Below are positions 44,495 to 52,706 of a stretch of DNA of 64,000 nt, in pieces (the first letter of the stretch is position 1; each line of letters begins with the position of its first letter). This DNA comes from Natrinema sp. DC36 (GTDB taxonomy: Archaea; Halobacteriota; Halobacteria; Halobacteriales; Natrialbaceae), in contig NZ_CP084472.1 in assembly GCF_020405225.1 (NCBI RefSeq), positions 1,860,001 to 1,924,000 of the forward strand. Direction: 5' to 3'. The position numbers were made by a program, and so were the translations under genes. Below the pieces are notes generated by a model. It saw nothing but the letters and a program-made list of their open reading frames with translations. It ran no database searches and was not told the DNA's origin.

Positions 44495-45071
44495 CACGAT
44501 CACCGTTGTCGGGTTTGTTGGGAGTGCGATTGGTGGTGTCGTCGTGGTTTGGGTCGTTGGCCCGGTTGGGAGTGTCGACGGGGTTAGAGTCGTCGTCGGT
44601 TCCGGTCTCTCCGTCGAGGAGTTCGTCTATACTAGCGGGTTCGCGGTCGCCGGTCGCGTGCTCGAGGGCCCCTGGGATCGGTCCCCGGAAGGTCGTCGTG
44701 AGCGAGTCACAGCCGACGACCGTCGGCAGGTCCTCGGTCCGGCGGTCGTCGTCGACCGTCTCGGCCGACCGCCGCGGAATCAGCATCCCCGGCCCAAACA
44801 GCTCGAGGCCCACGCGCCTCGCTTCCGCGTCGATCTCTCGCAACCGACGCGTCGCGCCACGGCGCGTCTCGTCGGAGAGGTCCTCGAGATCACTCGCGGT
44901 GTCAGGGTTCCGCACCTCCTCGAGGATGCTATTCGTGAGTTTGGTGATCGTCTCGAGGCGCTCGCGAATGGACTCGTCGGTCGTTCCGCCGTCACAGGCG
45001 ACTCTGTCGTTCTGCGTCGATGCGTGCGGTCGGTCGGGGCTTTCAAGACCCCGCGAATCGTCGTTCATCAT
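44484..45071 (-). CDS. Acidic hypothetical protein of accessory type
   Basis: A 195-residue acidic protein, partner of the coiled-coil gene: its stop overlaps that gene's start by about 11 bases, so they are translated together. It has RERLETITKLTNSILEEVRN in the N-terminal half, and an Asp/Asn/Thr-rich tail (DTPNRANDPNHDDTTNRTPN). Similar pairs occur in haloarchaeal plasmids and proviruses. No function known. It may be the last intact part of a decayed element. Confidence 0.5.
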   Translation of the reverse strand: MMNDDSRGLESPDRPHASTQNDRVACDGGTTDESIRERLETITKLTNSILEEVRNPDTASDLEDLSDETRRGATRRLREIDAEARRVGLELFGPGMLIPRRSAETVDDDRRTEDLPTVVGCDSLTTTFRGPIPGALEHATGDREPASIDELLDGETGTDDDSNPVDTPNRANDPNHDDTTNRTPNKPDNGDRDGE

Positions 45072-45210
45072 GGCTTCCGTAGGTGGTTTACGGGAGCTGC
45101 TCGCGGGTTCAGTGCTTCTACCACTGGACCGCGATTTTGTCTGGATACGTGCTCTTGACTCCAGATTATATCCCGTTGGCTACTATTTTATTTCTATATT
45201 ACATAAAACT

Positions 45211-45253
45211 ATGCTTAGCATGTTTTTAGATAGTTATTAGGTTGCTATAGCAA
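45211..45253. promoter_or_regulatory. Two palindromes upstream of the PhiH1-like regulator
   Basis: atgcttagcat (45211-45221) is an 11-base inverted repeat, and ttgctatagcaa (45242-45253) is a perfect 12-base palindrome. They lie 45-90 bases before the winged-helix gene in an AT-rich spacer (45140-45290), a good place for operators of that repressor. Confidence 0.4.
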
Positions 45254-45299
45254 TGCTGCAGTTTAGATTGATGGAACTCCCTTTAGCAGTGCTACAGAG

Positions 45300-45557
45300 A
45301 TGCGAAAGCGTGCCGAGTGGATGACCCGGGCAGATGATGAAATTCTTGAGTATCTCGAAACGAATGGCGCTGGAACACCCAAGTCTATCTCAGATGAAAT
45401 TAAACGGAACAACGACTATATCGGGGTTCGTTGTCGAAAGCTCGATTCATACGGGCTTGTCGAAAAACCTTCTCGAGGATTCTATGTCCTTACTGACTCC
45501 GGTGAGGAATATCTCGAGGGAGACCTCGACGTGAGCGAACTCGAGACTGACGAATAG
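45300..45557 (+). CDS. PhiH1-repressor-like winged-helix regulator
   Basis: An 85-residue DNA-binding protein: MRKRAEWMTRADDEILEYLE, NGAGTPKSISDEIKRNNDYI, VRCRKLDSYGLVEKPSRGFY, VLTDSGEEYLEGDLDVSE. This sequence pattern matches the phage PhiH1 repressor-like wHTH proteins typical of haloarchaeal proviruses and integrated plasmids. It may control itself through the palindromes upstream. The start at ATG 45300 is favoured over the ATG 7 codons later, since relatives begin MRR/MRK..AEWM. Confidence 0.85.
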   Translation: MRKRAEWMTRADDEILEYLETNGAGTPKSISDEIKRNNDYIGVRCRKLDSYGLVEKPSRGFYVLTDSGEEYLEGDLDVSELETDE

Positions 45558-45930
45558 CCTCGAACGGAACTGTTCTCGGAGACTACTTTCCAGAAAGCCC
45601 CGACGGCTCTCGAGCGCTGCGACTCGTTGCGCGCCTTGCCTCACTCCGTTCGGCTGCGGTGCTTGCGTCGTCTCGCCGCTCGAGAGCCGTCGCCCCTTTC
45701 AGTCCCACCCGCGGTGGTTTGGCTGGTACGCTGTGGGATGGGTGGTCGACAAGCTAGTATGAGGAGAGAGTGTGTGGTGCATGCGGATCAAGAAAACATT
45801 TCGGCGGCGTTGATCGCAACCTCCGAAATCTCGTCTCGGCTGTCCCTTGGTCTCAAGCTAACTGCGCCGTGCCTCCATCGTGGTGTTGTTCACGATAGTT
45901 GTCGGAGACCGATCCGAGTGGTGGTGCGGA
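45558..45930. other. Intergenic region with first copy of 49-bp repeat
   Basis: No gene. The 49-bp sequence at 45679-45727 recurs at 47168-47216. The text between 45600 and 45680 is a haloarchaeal-style low-complexity string (cctcactccgttcggctgcgg). Confidence 0.4.
45679..45727. repeat. 49-bp direct repeat, copy 1
   Basis: Begins ctcgagagccgtc and contains ccctttcagtcccacccg and gcggtggttt. Copy 2 lies at 47168-47216 with 43 of 49 bases identical by eye. The two copies are in direct orientation and flank the lipoprotein gene. Confidence 0.7.
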
Positions 45931-46980
45931 TTACTCCTGCGGGTCGATCCTCACCGAGAAACGTTTGGGGCCAGGTCCGCCTATCTCTGCAAGGTAGATG
46001 CCCCTACCCCGGTCGTCGGATGGGAAGGCAAACTCACGGGCGACGTCCGACGGCTCCTCGCCGACGCTAATCGCGGCCCGGTTGGCCGCGGTCCAATAAA
46101 CGTATGCTTCGTCACCCGACTCGAACGCCGTCGGGAACGCCAGCCCGTTCGGGTGGTTCGGGTTCGTGCTCCCTTCGTTGTCCTGGACCACGAGTTCCGT
46201 GTCGGCCGCCACGGTGGGTCCGCCCGCATGTTGCAGGACGATCGCCGATCGATCCTCGGAGAGGTCGCCCTCGATTCGGACGGCGTCGTCGACGAACGCC
46301 GGCGCTGAGACCGTTACGTCTCCCACCTCCGACACCTCGTACTCGTAGCTGCTGCTGGCCGTTTGGTCGGCGTCGGAAGACGTCGCGGTGGTCAGTTCTG
46401 CGTCCATCGAGCGAATATAGCCCGACTCGGCGACTGCGATCCGAACGTCGATCGACCGAATATTTAATTCGCTCTCCTGTTCCGCCTCTTCGTCGATTTC
46501 GGTTCCCTCGAATACGAAGACGCGCTCGTCGTCTTCGCTCACGTCCACCCGTTCGAACGTCGTCAACTCGATAAGGGAGGTGACTACTGTTCTGTCAGTA
46601 AACGGCGGTGTAATGCCGGTGGGGTTGAACCTGTGTGTCTCCCGACTGATCCGTGCGTTTCCAGTGAACCACACCCGTTGCTTCCCATCGCTATTGATAT
46701 TCGGAGCAACGTCATTCCCTTTGACGAGCGTGCCAGTATCGCCCCTGCGGATTGTCCGGTCAGTCAGGGTACTATCGCGATTGACGAATTTCTCTTCGGA
46801 GGCGAACGCCATGTCACGCAACGCGTTATAATGCTGGTCCAGCAACTCCTCCGCCTCAGGGAGTTCGGAATACTTCCCCTCGGATTCGGTCGACTCTTTC
46901 GGATCGTCCGCTCCCCCAGTACACCCTGCGAGCACGGCCGTCGTGCCACCCAGTCCGACGAGAAACTGTCGTCGATCCAT
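45931..46980 (-). CDS. Tat-exported lipoprotein, DUF7537-like
   Basis: A 349-residue protein starting MDRRQFLVGLGGTTAVLAGC (RR plus lipobox with Cys20). The rest is beta-rich, with SELPEAEELLDQHYNALRDM near residue 40, RISRETHRFNPTGITP near 110, and AVAESGYIRSMDAELTTATS near 185. This pattern resembles the DUF7537 haloarchaeal lipoproteins. Function unknown; it is expected on the outer face of the membrane. It lies between the two copies of a 49-bp repeat. Confidence 0.72.
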   Translation of the reverse strand: MDRRQFLVGLGGTTAVLAGCTGGADDPKESTESEGKYSELPEAEELLDQHYNALRDMAFASEEKFVNRDSTLTDRTIRRGDTGTLVKGNDVAPNINSDGKQRVWFTGNARISRETHRFNPTGITPPFTDRTVVTSLIELTTFERVDVSEDDERVFVFEGTEIDEEAEQESELNIRSIDVRIAVAESGYIRSMDAELTTATSSDADQTASSSYEYEVSEVGDVTVSAPAFVDDAVRIEGDLSEDRSAIVLQHAGGPTVAADTELVVQDNEGSTNPNHPNGLAFPTAFESGDEAYVYWTAANRAAISVGEEPSDVAREFAFPSDDRGRGIYLAEIGGPGPKRFSVRIDPQE

Positions 46981-47167
46981 ACGTTGCCATTACATTCAAG
47001 TTACTTTATATTTTTGAACGCGTATCACGGCCACGAGTAGCGAATCGGGACCGATGACGGTTTTTCATATTGATAGTTTTCTGAACAGTCCGCGATCGAA
47101 CTCCGCGTTCTCACTCACGATTCTCCCTGTTCTGCTTCTCCAGCGACTGGCGCACAATGCCGCCGAC

Positions 47168-47216
47168 CTCGAGAGCCGTCTCCCCTTTCAGTCCTGCCCG
47201 CGGTGGTTCGGTCGGT
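47168..47216. repeat. 49-bp direct repeat, copy 2
   Basis: Differs from copy 1 (45679) at about six positions. The ctcgagagccgtc start and the cccctttcagtcc and gcggtggtt cores are kept. Confidence 0.7.
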
Positions 47217-47248
47217 TAGCGCTAGCGAGTTAAGTGTGAGATGCCGAC

Positions 47249-47260
47249 CCTAGTACTAGG
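47249..47260. promoter_or_regulatory. Perfect palindrome cctagtactagg
   Basis: A 12-base perfect palindrome, followed after 6 bases by another partial copy (cctagtatag). It lies about 70 bases before the small gene at 47331 and could be an operator. Confidence 0.35.
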
Positions 47261-47330
47261 ATCGGACCTAGTATAGTCTCGTTGCAGTAGTCGGGACGAT
47301 CCGTATGTGGCACACTCACGAGAATACCGT

Positions 47331-47510
47331 ATGGACCTCCGAAAGCGCCTGGGGCTGCGTCTCCACCGGGCGCTCCTGTACTGGGGGCTCCTAGAACACC
47401 CGCGCGGCCGCGACTATGCGAAAGAACGGTACACACCGCTCGGTGGAGAGAGTGACAGCGCGAAACGGGAGGCGGAGTTTCTTAACGAAAACGGTAGCAC
47501 TGAGGAGTAA
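47331..47510 (+). CDS. 59-residue hypothetical protein
   Basis: From MDLRKRLGLRLHRALLYWGL to FLNENGSTEE, 59 residues. The first half is amphipathic/basic, the second acidic (KREAEFLNENG). An in-frame start 8 codons earlier exists, but ATG 47331 has a plausible upstream palindrome. No family recognised. It is the last gene before the glycan cluster on the other strand. Confidence 0.5.
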   Translation: MDLRKRLGLRLHRALLYWGLLEHPRGRDYAKERYTPLGGESDSAKREAEFLNENGSTEE

Positions 47511-47541
47511 CGCGTTTTCTGTGATCTGGTCGCTCGAGACG

Positions 47542-48681
47542 CTACCACGTCCCGTCGATCGCGCGGCGATAACACTGCGCCGCCTGATCGGCCACGGTAT
47601 CCCAGTCGTATCGCTGCGCTCGAGCGGTGGGATCCGTACTCGGACGCTCACCTGCTAGTGCTCGCTCGAGCACTGTGGCGACCCCGTCGACGGTCGGGGA
47701 CGCGAGAAAGCCCGCATCGCCGATAACCTCGGATGCGGCTGACTCGGGATGTTTCGCTGCGATCACGGTGCAGTCCGCGGCCATCGCCTCCGCGAATGTG
47801 ATCCCGAAGCCTTCACGGGTCGAAGGCGAGGCGAAGACATCCGCCGCGCGCATGTGTGCGAGGACATCGTCGTACTCCTCGAGGAATCCGAGCATGGTTA
47901 CGCGGTCGGCGTGCTCGAGGGTTTTGGCCTGTTGCTCAAGGCGCTCACGTTCCGGCCCATCGCCGATGATGCCGAGAGTCGCGTCGGGGACAGTGTGTGC
48001 GATTCGGTCGAAGGCCTCGAGGAGCAGATCGACGTGCTTGTCCTCGATCAGGCGGCCCGCGTAGAGGACGGTGAAGCCGTCGTTTGTCGGCTCTGTCGAT
48101 TCGATCTGGTTCACGTCGATTCCGTTCGGGACGACCTCGATCCGGTCCCGAGACGGGCCGATTTCGGTGAGTCGATCGGCGGTGACGCTCGAGACGGCGA
48201 TCGGATAGTGTGGCGTTGTGGCCGTGAGTCGCTCGATCCCCTTGCCGAACGGCGCGAGCCGACCGAGGTAGTCGTCCCAGTAGTCGAGCCAGACCTCGTG
48301 CCAGGTGGTGATTAGCGGCGTGTCGGTTCCAAGGGTGGTGAGCTTCGAGGCGAGGACGGGAAAGTAAGGGAAGAGGGACGCGACGATGACGTCGTGGTCG
48401 TCGGCGTTTCGTCGAAGATGTGGGAGTAGCCGGGTAGAGAAATCGATCGCCTCCGTGATTGAGCGACGTTCGTCGGCGTAGAGTTCTTGTGCCGGTGCGA
48501 CGCCGTAGAGTGTCATCCCCTCGTAGTCCATCACCTGCGGACCGTCCCAGAAGTGACGGCCGTAAATCGTGACATCGTGCCCGTTTGCTGCAAGGCGAGT
48601 ACCGATTTCGTGGATACGCTTTTCCGCGCCGCCTTTCACGAACGGGAACACCACATTCGTCACGAAAGCGATGTCCATCAC
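47542..48681 (-). CDS. GT4-family glycosyltransferase
   Basis: A 379-residue GT-B glycosyltransferase. The N-terminal Rossmann domain opens MMDIAFVTNVVFPFVKGGAE with the GGAEKR acceptor motif, and the C-terminal donor domain has FTVLYAGRLIEDKHVDLLLE and FASPSTREGFGITFAEAMAA (E-x7-E retaining motif). It probably adds a hexose to a lipid-linked glycan. It is transcribed away from the sulfatase-GT-GT operon, with a shared promoter region of about 100 bases. Substrate unknown. Confidence 0.85.
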   Translation of the reverse strand: MMDIAFVTNVVFPFVKGGAEKRIHEIGTRLAANGHDVTIYGRHFWDGPQVMDYEGMTLYGVAPAQELYADERRSITEAIDFSTRLLPHLRRNADDHDVIVASLFPYFPVLASKLTTLGTDTPLITTWHEVWLDYWDDYLGRLAPFGKGIERLTATTPHYPIAVSSVTADRLTEIGPSRDRIEVVPNGIDVNQIESTEPTNDGFTVLYAGRLIEDKHVDLLLEAFDRIAHTVPDATLGIIGDGPERERLEQQAKTLEHADRVTMLGFLEEYDDVLAHMRAADVFASPSTREGFGITFAEAMAADCTVIAAKHPESAASEVIGDAGFLASPTVDGVATVLERALAGERPSTDPTARAQRYDWDTVADQAAQCYRRAIDGTW

Positions 48682-48744
48682 TGACAGGTAGGTGGACGTA
48701 CGCTAATGCGTTTACGATGTGCTGGCCGGGTTTTGTCTCGAAGT

Positions 48745-48756
48745 CTAAAATTATAA
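48745..48756 (+). promoter_or_regulatory. TATA box for the sulfatase operon
   Basis: ctaaaattataa is centred about 32 bases before the ATG at 48783. The region is markedly AT-rich and lies between two divergent glycan genes. Confidence 0.55.
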
Positions 48757-48782
48757 CTCCCTCCCCCTAGTTCTCACCCGTA

Positions 48783-50039
48783 ATGAGTATCGAGCCGGAC
48801 AATGTGATCCTGCTTTCGGCGGACGCTCTCCGGGCGGACCACCTCTCCTGTTATGGCTACCACCGGGACACGTCGCCGGTACTGGATGAACTCGCCGACG
48901 AGTCGATTCGGTTCACCCGGGCCTACAGCGCGAGTTCGCATACGCGCGAGGCGGTCCCGGCATTACTGACGGGGGAGTATCCCGACGTCGCTATCGATTC
49001 GAACTATCGGCTCGCAACGGACACGATCGCGTCTCGACTTTCGGCGGAAGGGTTCGCGACCGGTGGCTTTCACTCGAACCCGTTCGTCTCGAGAGCCTAC
49101 GGCTTCGATCGCGGGTTCGACGAGTTCGATGACGATCTCCACTTCGGTCAGCACAAGCTCATCGCACTGGCCCAGCGGGCGCTCGACAAGTTGCGGAATC
49201 GCCACTACGCTCGAGCCGAAGAGATCAACAAGCGATCGCTTTCGTGGATCGATTCGCTTGCCAATGGTGAATCGTTCTTCCTCTGGAATCACTACATGGA
49301 CACCCACGGGCCGTATGAACCGCCGGGTGAGTACCAGCAACTGTACCACGACGAGACGGTTTCGGACAGCAAGGCCCAGTCACTCTACCAGCGGGCGATC
49401 AAGGATCCTGAGTCGATTACCGATGCGGAACGCCAGCTGTTGATCGATCTGTACGACGCCGAGATTCGGTACAACGACGAACGAATCGGGACGTTTCTCG
49501 AGTCGTTGCGGGAGCGTGGATTGCTCGAGGAGTCATTGGTGATCGTCACGGCGGATCACGGCGACGCATTCGGCGAACACGGCTACTACGAACACCCGCG
49601 GTATCTCCACGAGGAGATCACGAGGGTGCCGCTGCTAGTCCGGCCGCCAGATGGGCGGGGCGAGGTGGTGGAGGCTCCTGCCAGCACGTTAGATATCGTC
49701 CCGACCGTAGCGTCGGCCGCCGGCCAGGAAGTCGAACTGTCGCTGCTTGAGGGAGTCGACGACGACAGACGGGTTTTCTCACAGGCACGTGGAGAGGACG
49801 GTGATAGTCACCTCCGCCGGTACGCCCTCTGGACGCGCGAGGAGGCGTGTTTCTGTGAGTGGGACACGAACACCGACGAGATTCGTTTTACCGAAACGAC
49901 GACTCAGTCGTTGCGGGCCGAACTCGAAGCTCACGTCGAACAGCGGCTACGTGTCGAGAACGGGAACGGGTCCGGGACGGATGGTGAAGTGGACGAGGAG
50001 ATCGAACGGCGGTTGAGCGCGCTGGGATACAAGGAGTAG
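48783..50039 (+). CDS. Sulfatase/phosphoglycerol-transferase-like enzyme
   Basis: A 418-residue AlkP-superfamily sulfatase. NVILLSADALRADHLSCYGY near residue 7 supplies metal-binding Asp residues, and ASSHTREAVPALLTGEYPDV near 50 aligns with the sulfatase active-site pentapeptide. VIVTADHGDAFGEHGYYEHP near 255 supplies the second metal site. The canonical C/S-x-P-x-R is here S-S-H-T-R, so the Pro is replaced by His. Related enzymes in agl clusters add or remove sulfate or phosphate on surface glycans. It starts an operon with two glycosyltransferases (gap 3 bases). Confidence 0.85.
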   Translation: MSIEPDNVILLSADALRADHLSCYGYHRDTSPVLDELADESIRFTRAYSASSHTREAVPALLTGEYPDVAIDSNYRLATDTIASRLSAEGFATGGFHSNPFVSRAYGFDRGFDEFDDDLHFGQHKLIALAQRALDKLRNRHYARAEEINKRSLSWIDSLANGESFFLWNHYMDTHGPYEPPGEYQQLYHDETVSDSKAQSLYQRAIKDPESITDAERQLLIDLYDAEIRYNDERIGTFLESLRERGLLEESLVIVTADHGDAFGEHGYYEHPRYLHEEITRVPLLVRPPDGRGEVVEAPASTLDIVPTVASAAGQEVELSLLEGVDDDRRVFSQARGEDGDSHLRRYALWTREEACFCEWDTNTDEIRFTETTTQSLRAELEAHVEQRLRVENGNGSGTDGEVDEEIERRLSALGYKE

Positions 50040-50042
50040 ATA

Positions 50043-51119
50043 ATGAAAGTTGGTGTGAACGCACGCACATTCACAGTCGATGAACCCGGAGGAGCTGTAC
50101 AGACTTCAATTAAACATGCCAGCGGGCTTATCGACCGGTCCGATACTGATGTCGTTTTGTTCGGTGATAGTTCACTTACCTCTCTTTTCCCGGAAGCTAC
50201 AATAGTCAGTACTGGATATCCTGTCACGTCACAAGCGTACGGCCTCGTTTGGGAACGGGCGGTACTGCCTGCTCTGGCAGACCAGTCTAACATTGATGTC
50301 TTATACTGTCCAAACGGAAATGCACCGGTGACCCAAACATCGTGTCCGATTGTCATGTGCATCCACGATGTGAATGCCCTCAAAGGATGGTCAAGTGGTG
50401 TCCACCAACTGTACAGAAGGTTAGCGGTTCCTCGTGGTGCCGATATTGCCAGCACTATCACAACGGTCTCCGAATTTTCGAAAAGAGAGATTGTCGACAA
50501 TCTGGAGGTCCCATCCTCGAAAGTTGATGTCGTGCACAACGGTGTCGACAAGACGTTCTTTTCATCCCAGAGCGAACGGCTCAATGGGCTCCCCGAGAAT
50601 TATCTCCTATTCGTTGGGTCGATGAACCCTCGGAAGAATCTCGAACGCGTTGTCAAATCGTACGCAACGATCAAAACGCAGACCGATATCCCGCATAAGC
50701 TAGTTATTATTGGTCCTGAGAACAAAAGCATCTTCAAGAGCGTCGATATCGAAAGCCGAGATGATATTATCACACCAGGATTCGTGACCGAAGGAGAATT
50801 GAAGTACGCCTACGAGAACGCGGATGTGTTTGTCTTTCCGTCTCTGTACGAAGGGTTCGGACTTCCGCCTCTAGAAGCTCTGGCGTGTGGCACGCCGGTC
50901 GTTGCGTCTGAAACAACATCTCTCGGAGAGATTCTTCAGGAAGGATGCATCCAGGTCGACCCCGAAGACATCCAGGACATCGCAGATGCAGTCATACAGA
51001 TACTAGAGGACGAACAGTTAGCTAACGAACTCGCAACTCAGGGGAAAGCGTTTGCCCGAGAGTTCACCTGGGAGAACGCGACTAGACAACTGCGAGATAC
51101 GCTATCAAAAACTGTGTGA
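50043..51119 (+). CDS. GT4-family glycosyltransferase
   Basis: A 358-residue glycosyltransferase. The start is MKVGVNARTFTVDEPGGAVQ. The donor-binding half has LPENYLLFVGSMNPRKNLER near residue 185 and VFVFPSLYEGFGLPPLEALA near 258 with the E-x7-E pattern. It follows the sulfatase-like gene after 3 bases and precedes the next glycosyltransferase after 1 base. Its composition is more AT-rich than the flanks. It probably adds one sugar of the lipid-linked oligosaccharide. Confidence 0.85.
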   Translation: MKVGVNARTFTVDEPGGAVQTSIKHASGLIDRSDTDVVLFGDSSLTSLFPEATIVSTGYPVTSQAYGLVWERAVLPALADQSNIDVLYCPNGNAPVTQTSCPIVMCIHDVNALKGWSSGVHQLYRRLAVPRGADIASTITTVSEFSKREIVDNLEVPSSKVDVVHNGVDKTFFSSQSERLNGLPENYLLFVGSMNPRKNLERVVKSYATIKTQTDIPHKLVIIGPENKSIFKSVDIESRDDIITPGFVTEGELKYAYENADVFVFPSLYEGFGLPPLEALACGTPVVASETTSLGEILQEGCIQVDPEDIQDIADAVIQILEDEQLANELATQGKAFAREFTWENATRQLRDTLSKTV

Positions 51120-51120
51120 T

Positions 51121-52161
51121 ATGAATCTGTTAGTCATATCGCGTGAATTCCCCCCTCACGTTGCTGGAGGTATCTCGTACCATCTCAAAAATCTGTACAG
51201 TAAAATAGCCAGTTCTGGACACAACATCACCATTCTAGCTGGCAGACCACGGGCAATTGCTACGACGGACTCCATCGAAGTCCCGGATTCGTTCGATATC
51301 AACTGGGTCGATTATTATTCACTCTCCGGCTACCATCTTCAGTTCCCCACTGCGCTGTACAAGACATTGCGTGGGTTCGATATTCACGACTACGACGTTG
51401 CGCTGACCCACACTGAAATTCCATTCGACCTAGGTATCTCGACGATCCACAAGGTCCACGATGCCAAACACATCGAGCGGACGTTCAATCGGAACCAGAT
51501 GGGAAGACTGACCAAGATTGCCGATTCTATACTAGCCAAAACGCGTCGCTGGACCACACAGCGCGCGCTCAACTGCGCCGATGGGCTGATCTTCAATAGC
51601 GAACTGACAGAGTCGGTGTGGAAAGACGAGTACCGGATTTCGAGTCCGACTCACACCGTCTATAATGGCGTCGACCAAGAGATATTCTACCCACGAGACG
51701 TTCCCGACGAGGAGTACGTGCTCTTCGTCGGTAACAGCCCTCGAAAAGGACTGCCAAAAGTCAGAGAGTTCGCCCGTGACGGTTCCCATCCTGTGTATGT
51801 CGTCGGAGACGTCGCTGAATCCGAGAATCTGCGGGCTATCGGACGGGTCAACCAGTCAGAACTCGCAGAGTACTACAGCTCAGCGCTGGCGACCATCCAT
51901 CCCGCGAACTTCGAGGCGTTCGGGAACGTGATTCTCGAATCGCTCGCCTGTGGGACCCCGATCGTAGTCAGCGACCAGTGTGGGGCAGCAGAGATAGTGG
52001 ACGAGTCCTGCGGGAGGGTGACTACAGACCTCTCGGCGGGTATCGAGAGCGTCTCGGAGATATCAGCCGAATTCTGCGTCGATGTCGCTGAAAACTATTC
52101 CTGGGATCGTGTGGCAGAGACAACGGAATCTGTCGTCGGGAGCGCCACAGAAAAGCAGTGA
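51121..52161 (+). CDS. GT4-family glycosyltransferase
   Basis: A 346-residue glycosyltransferase, from MNLLVISREFPPHVAGGISY with its GGISYHLKNL acceptor motif. The donor half contains EYVLFVGNSPRKGLPKVREF and ATIHPANFEAFGNVILESLA, with retained E-x7-E. I used ATG 51121, one base after the previous stop, rather than a longer frame running into that gene. Third gene of the sulfatase operon. Confidence 0.85.
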   Translation: MNLLVISREFPPHVAGGISYHLKNLYSKIASSGHNITILAGRPRAIATTDSIEVPDSFDINWVDYYSLSGYHLQFPTALYKTLRGFDIHDYDVALTHTEIPFDLGISTIHKVHDAKHIERTFNRNQMGRLTKIADSILAKTRRWTTQRALNCADGLIFNSELTESVWKDEYRISSPTHTVYNGVDQEIFYPRDVPDEEYVLFVGNSPRKGLPKVREFARDGSHPVYVVGDVAESENLRAIGRVNQSELAEYYSSALATIHPANFEAFGNVILESLACGTPIVVSDQCGAAEIVDESCGRVTTDLSAGIESVSEISAEFCVDVAENYSWDRVAETTESVVGSATEKQ

Positions 52162-52706
52162 GGTCACTGCTGGTCCAGGGCTGGCTCTCTTTTAAATACT
52201 GAGTTGTTCGCGGAGGTGTAGATCTTGTTTCTCTCGACATTCGCAGTGGCTAGTAGGTTCTCCGAGGAGATTCCGCCATAAGCACCCCCTCGTTGGGGAA
52301 TCTACCTCAATACGTCTCCCTGTTTTTCTCGATGTCGGAGATAGAGCCTGGTCACATGGCGGGCCGGTTAATCGATTATGAACGTATGGCACCTTTGTCA
52401 AAGGTATATTGTGTAATATATAATATATCTAGAGGGGAAGTCTACTGGGCCGAAAACGGCTTCGCAACCGAGTCGGTCAGTGCGGAGCAGCCGCAAGGTG
52501 ACTACCAACCACAGACGATTGTCGACTTCACGAATTCAGAAGAAGAAAGTGGATCTAATCGATATCTCTTCTCCCCATCTGGCTCTGTACAGTTGCGACG
52601 ACGATGGGACTATCAAAACCACTATCATCGCGCAGCGGAGCAATGCGACTTGATCGATGGAGTTCAACCAATCAGCTTAACTGTTCCTATTGTGATTCGG
52701 AGGATA
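52162..52706. other. AT-rich intergenic region upstream of membrane glycan gene
   Basis: The region contains atataatatatct at about 52420-52432, a strong TATA-like block. The plus-strand frame stays open from 52293 to the next gene, but the part before 52707 is not membrane-like and I do not include it. A candidate start there cannot be excluded. Confidence 0.4.

Larger units (their letters stand above)
46981..47330. other. Intergenic region with second copy of 49-bp repeat and palindrome
   Basis: No gene. Holds copy 2 of the 49-bp repeat (47168-47216), a perfect 12-base palindrome cctagtactagg (47249-47260), and a nearby half-site cctagtatag. The left side should contain the promoter of the lipoprotein gene. 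Confidence 0.4.

Noticed and set aside
45600-45680. Possible tRNA or small RNA near the 49-bp repeat
   Set aside because: No cloverleaf or conserved tRNA boxes could be read; the text is a low-complexity string seen elsewhere (about 23310).
52293-52706. In-frame 138-codon extension upstream of the membrane glycan gene
   Set aside because: Composition is soluble and irregular, while ATG 52707 has a well-placed ggagg; kept as a remark in the gap entry only.
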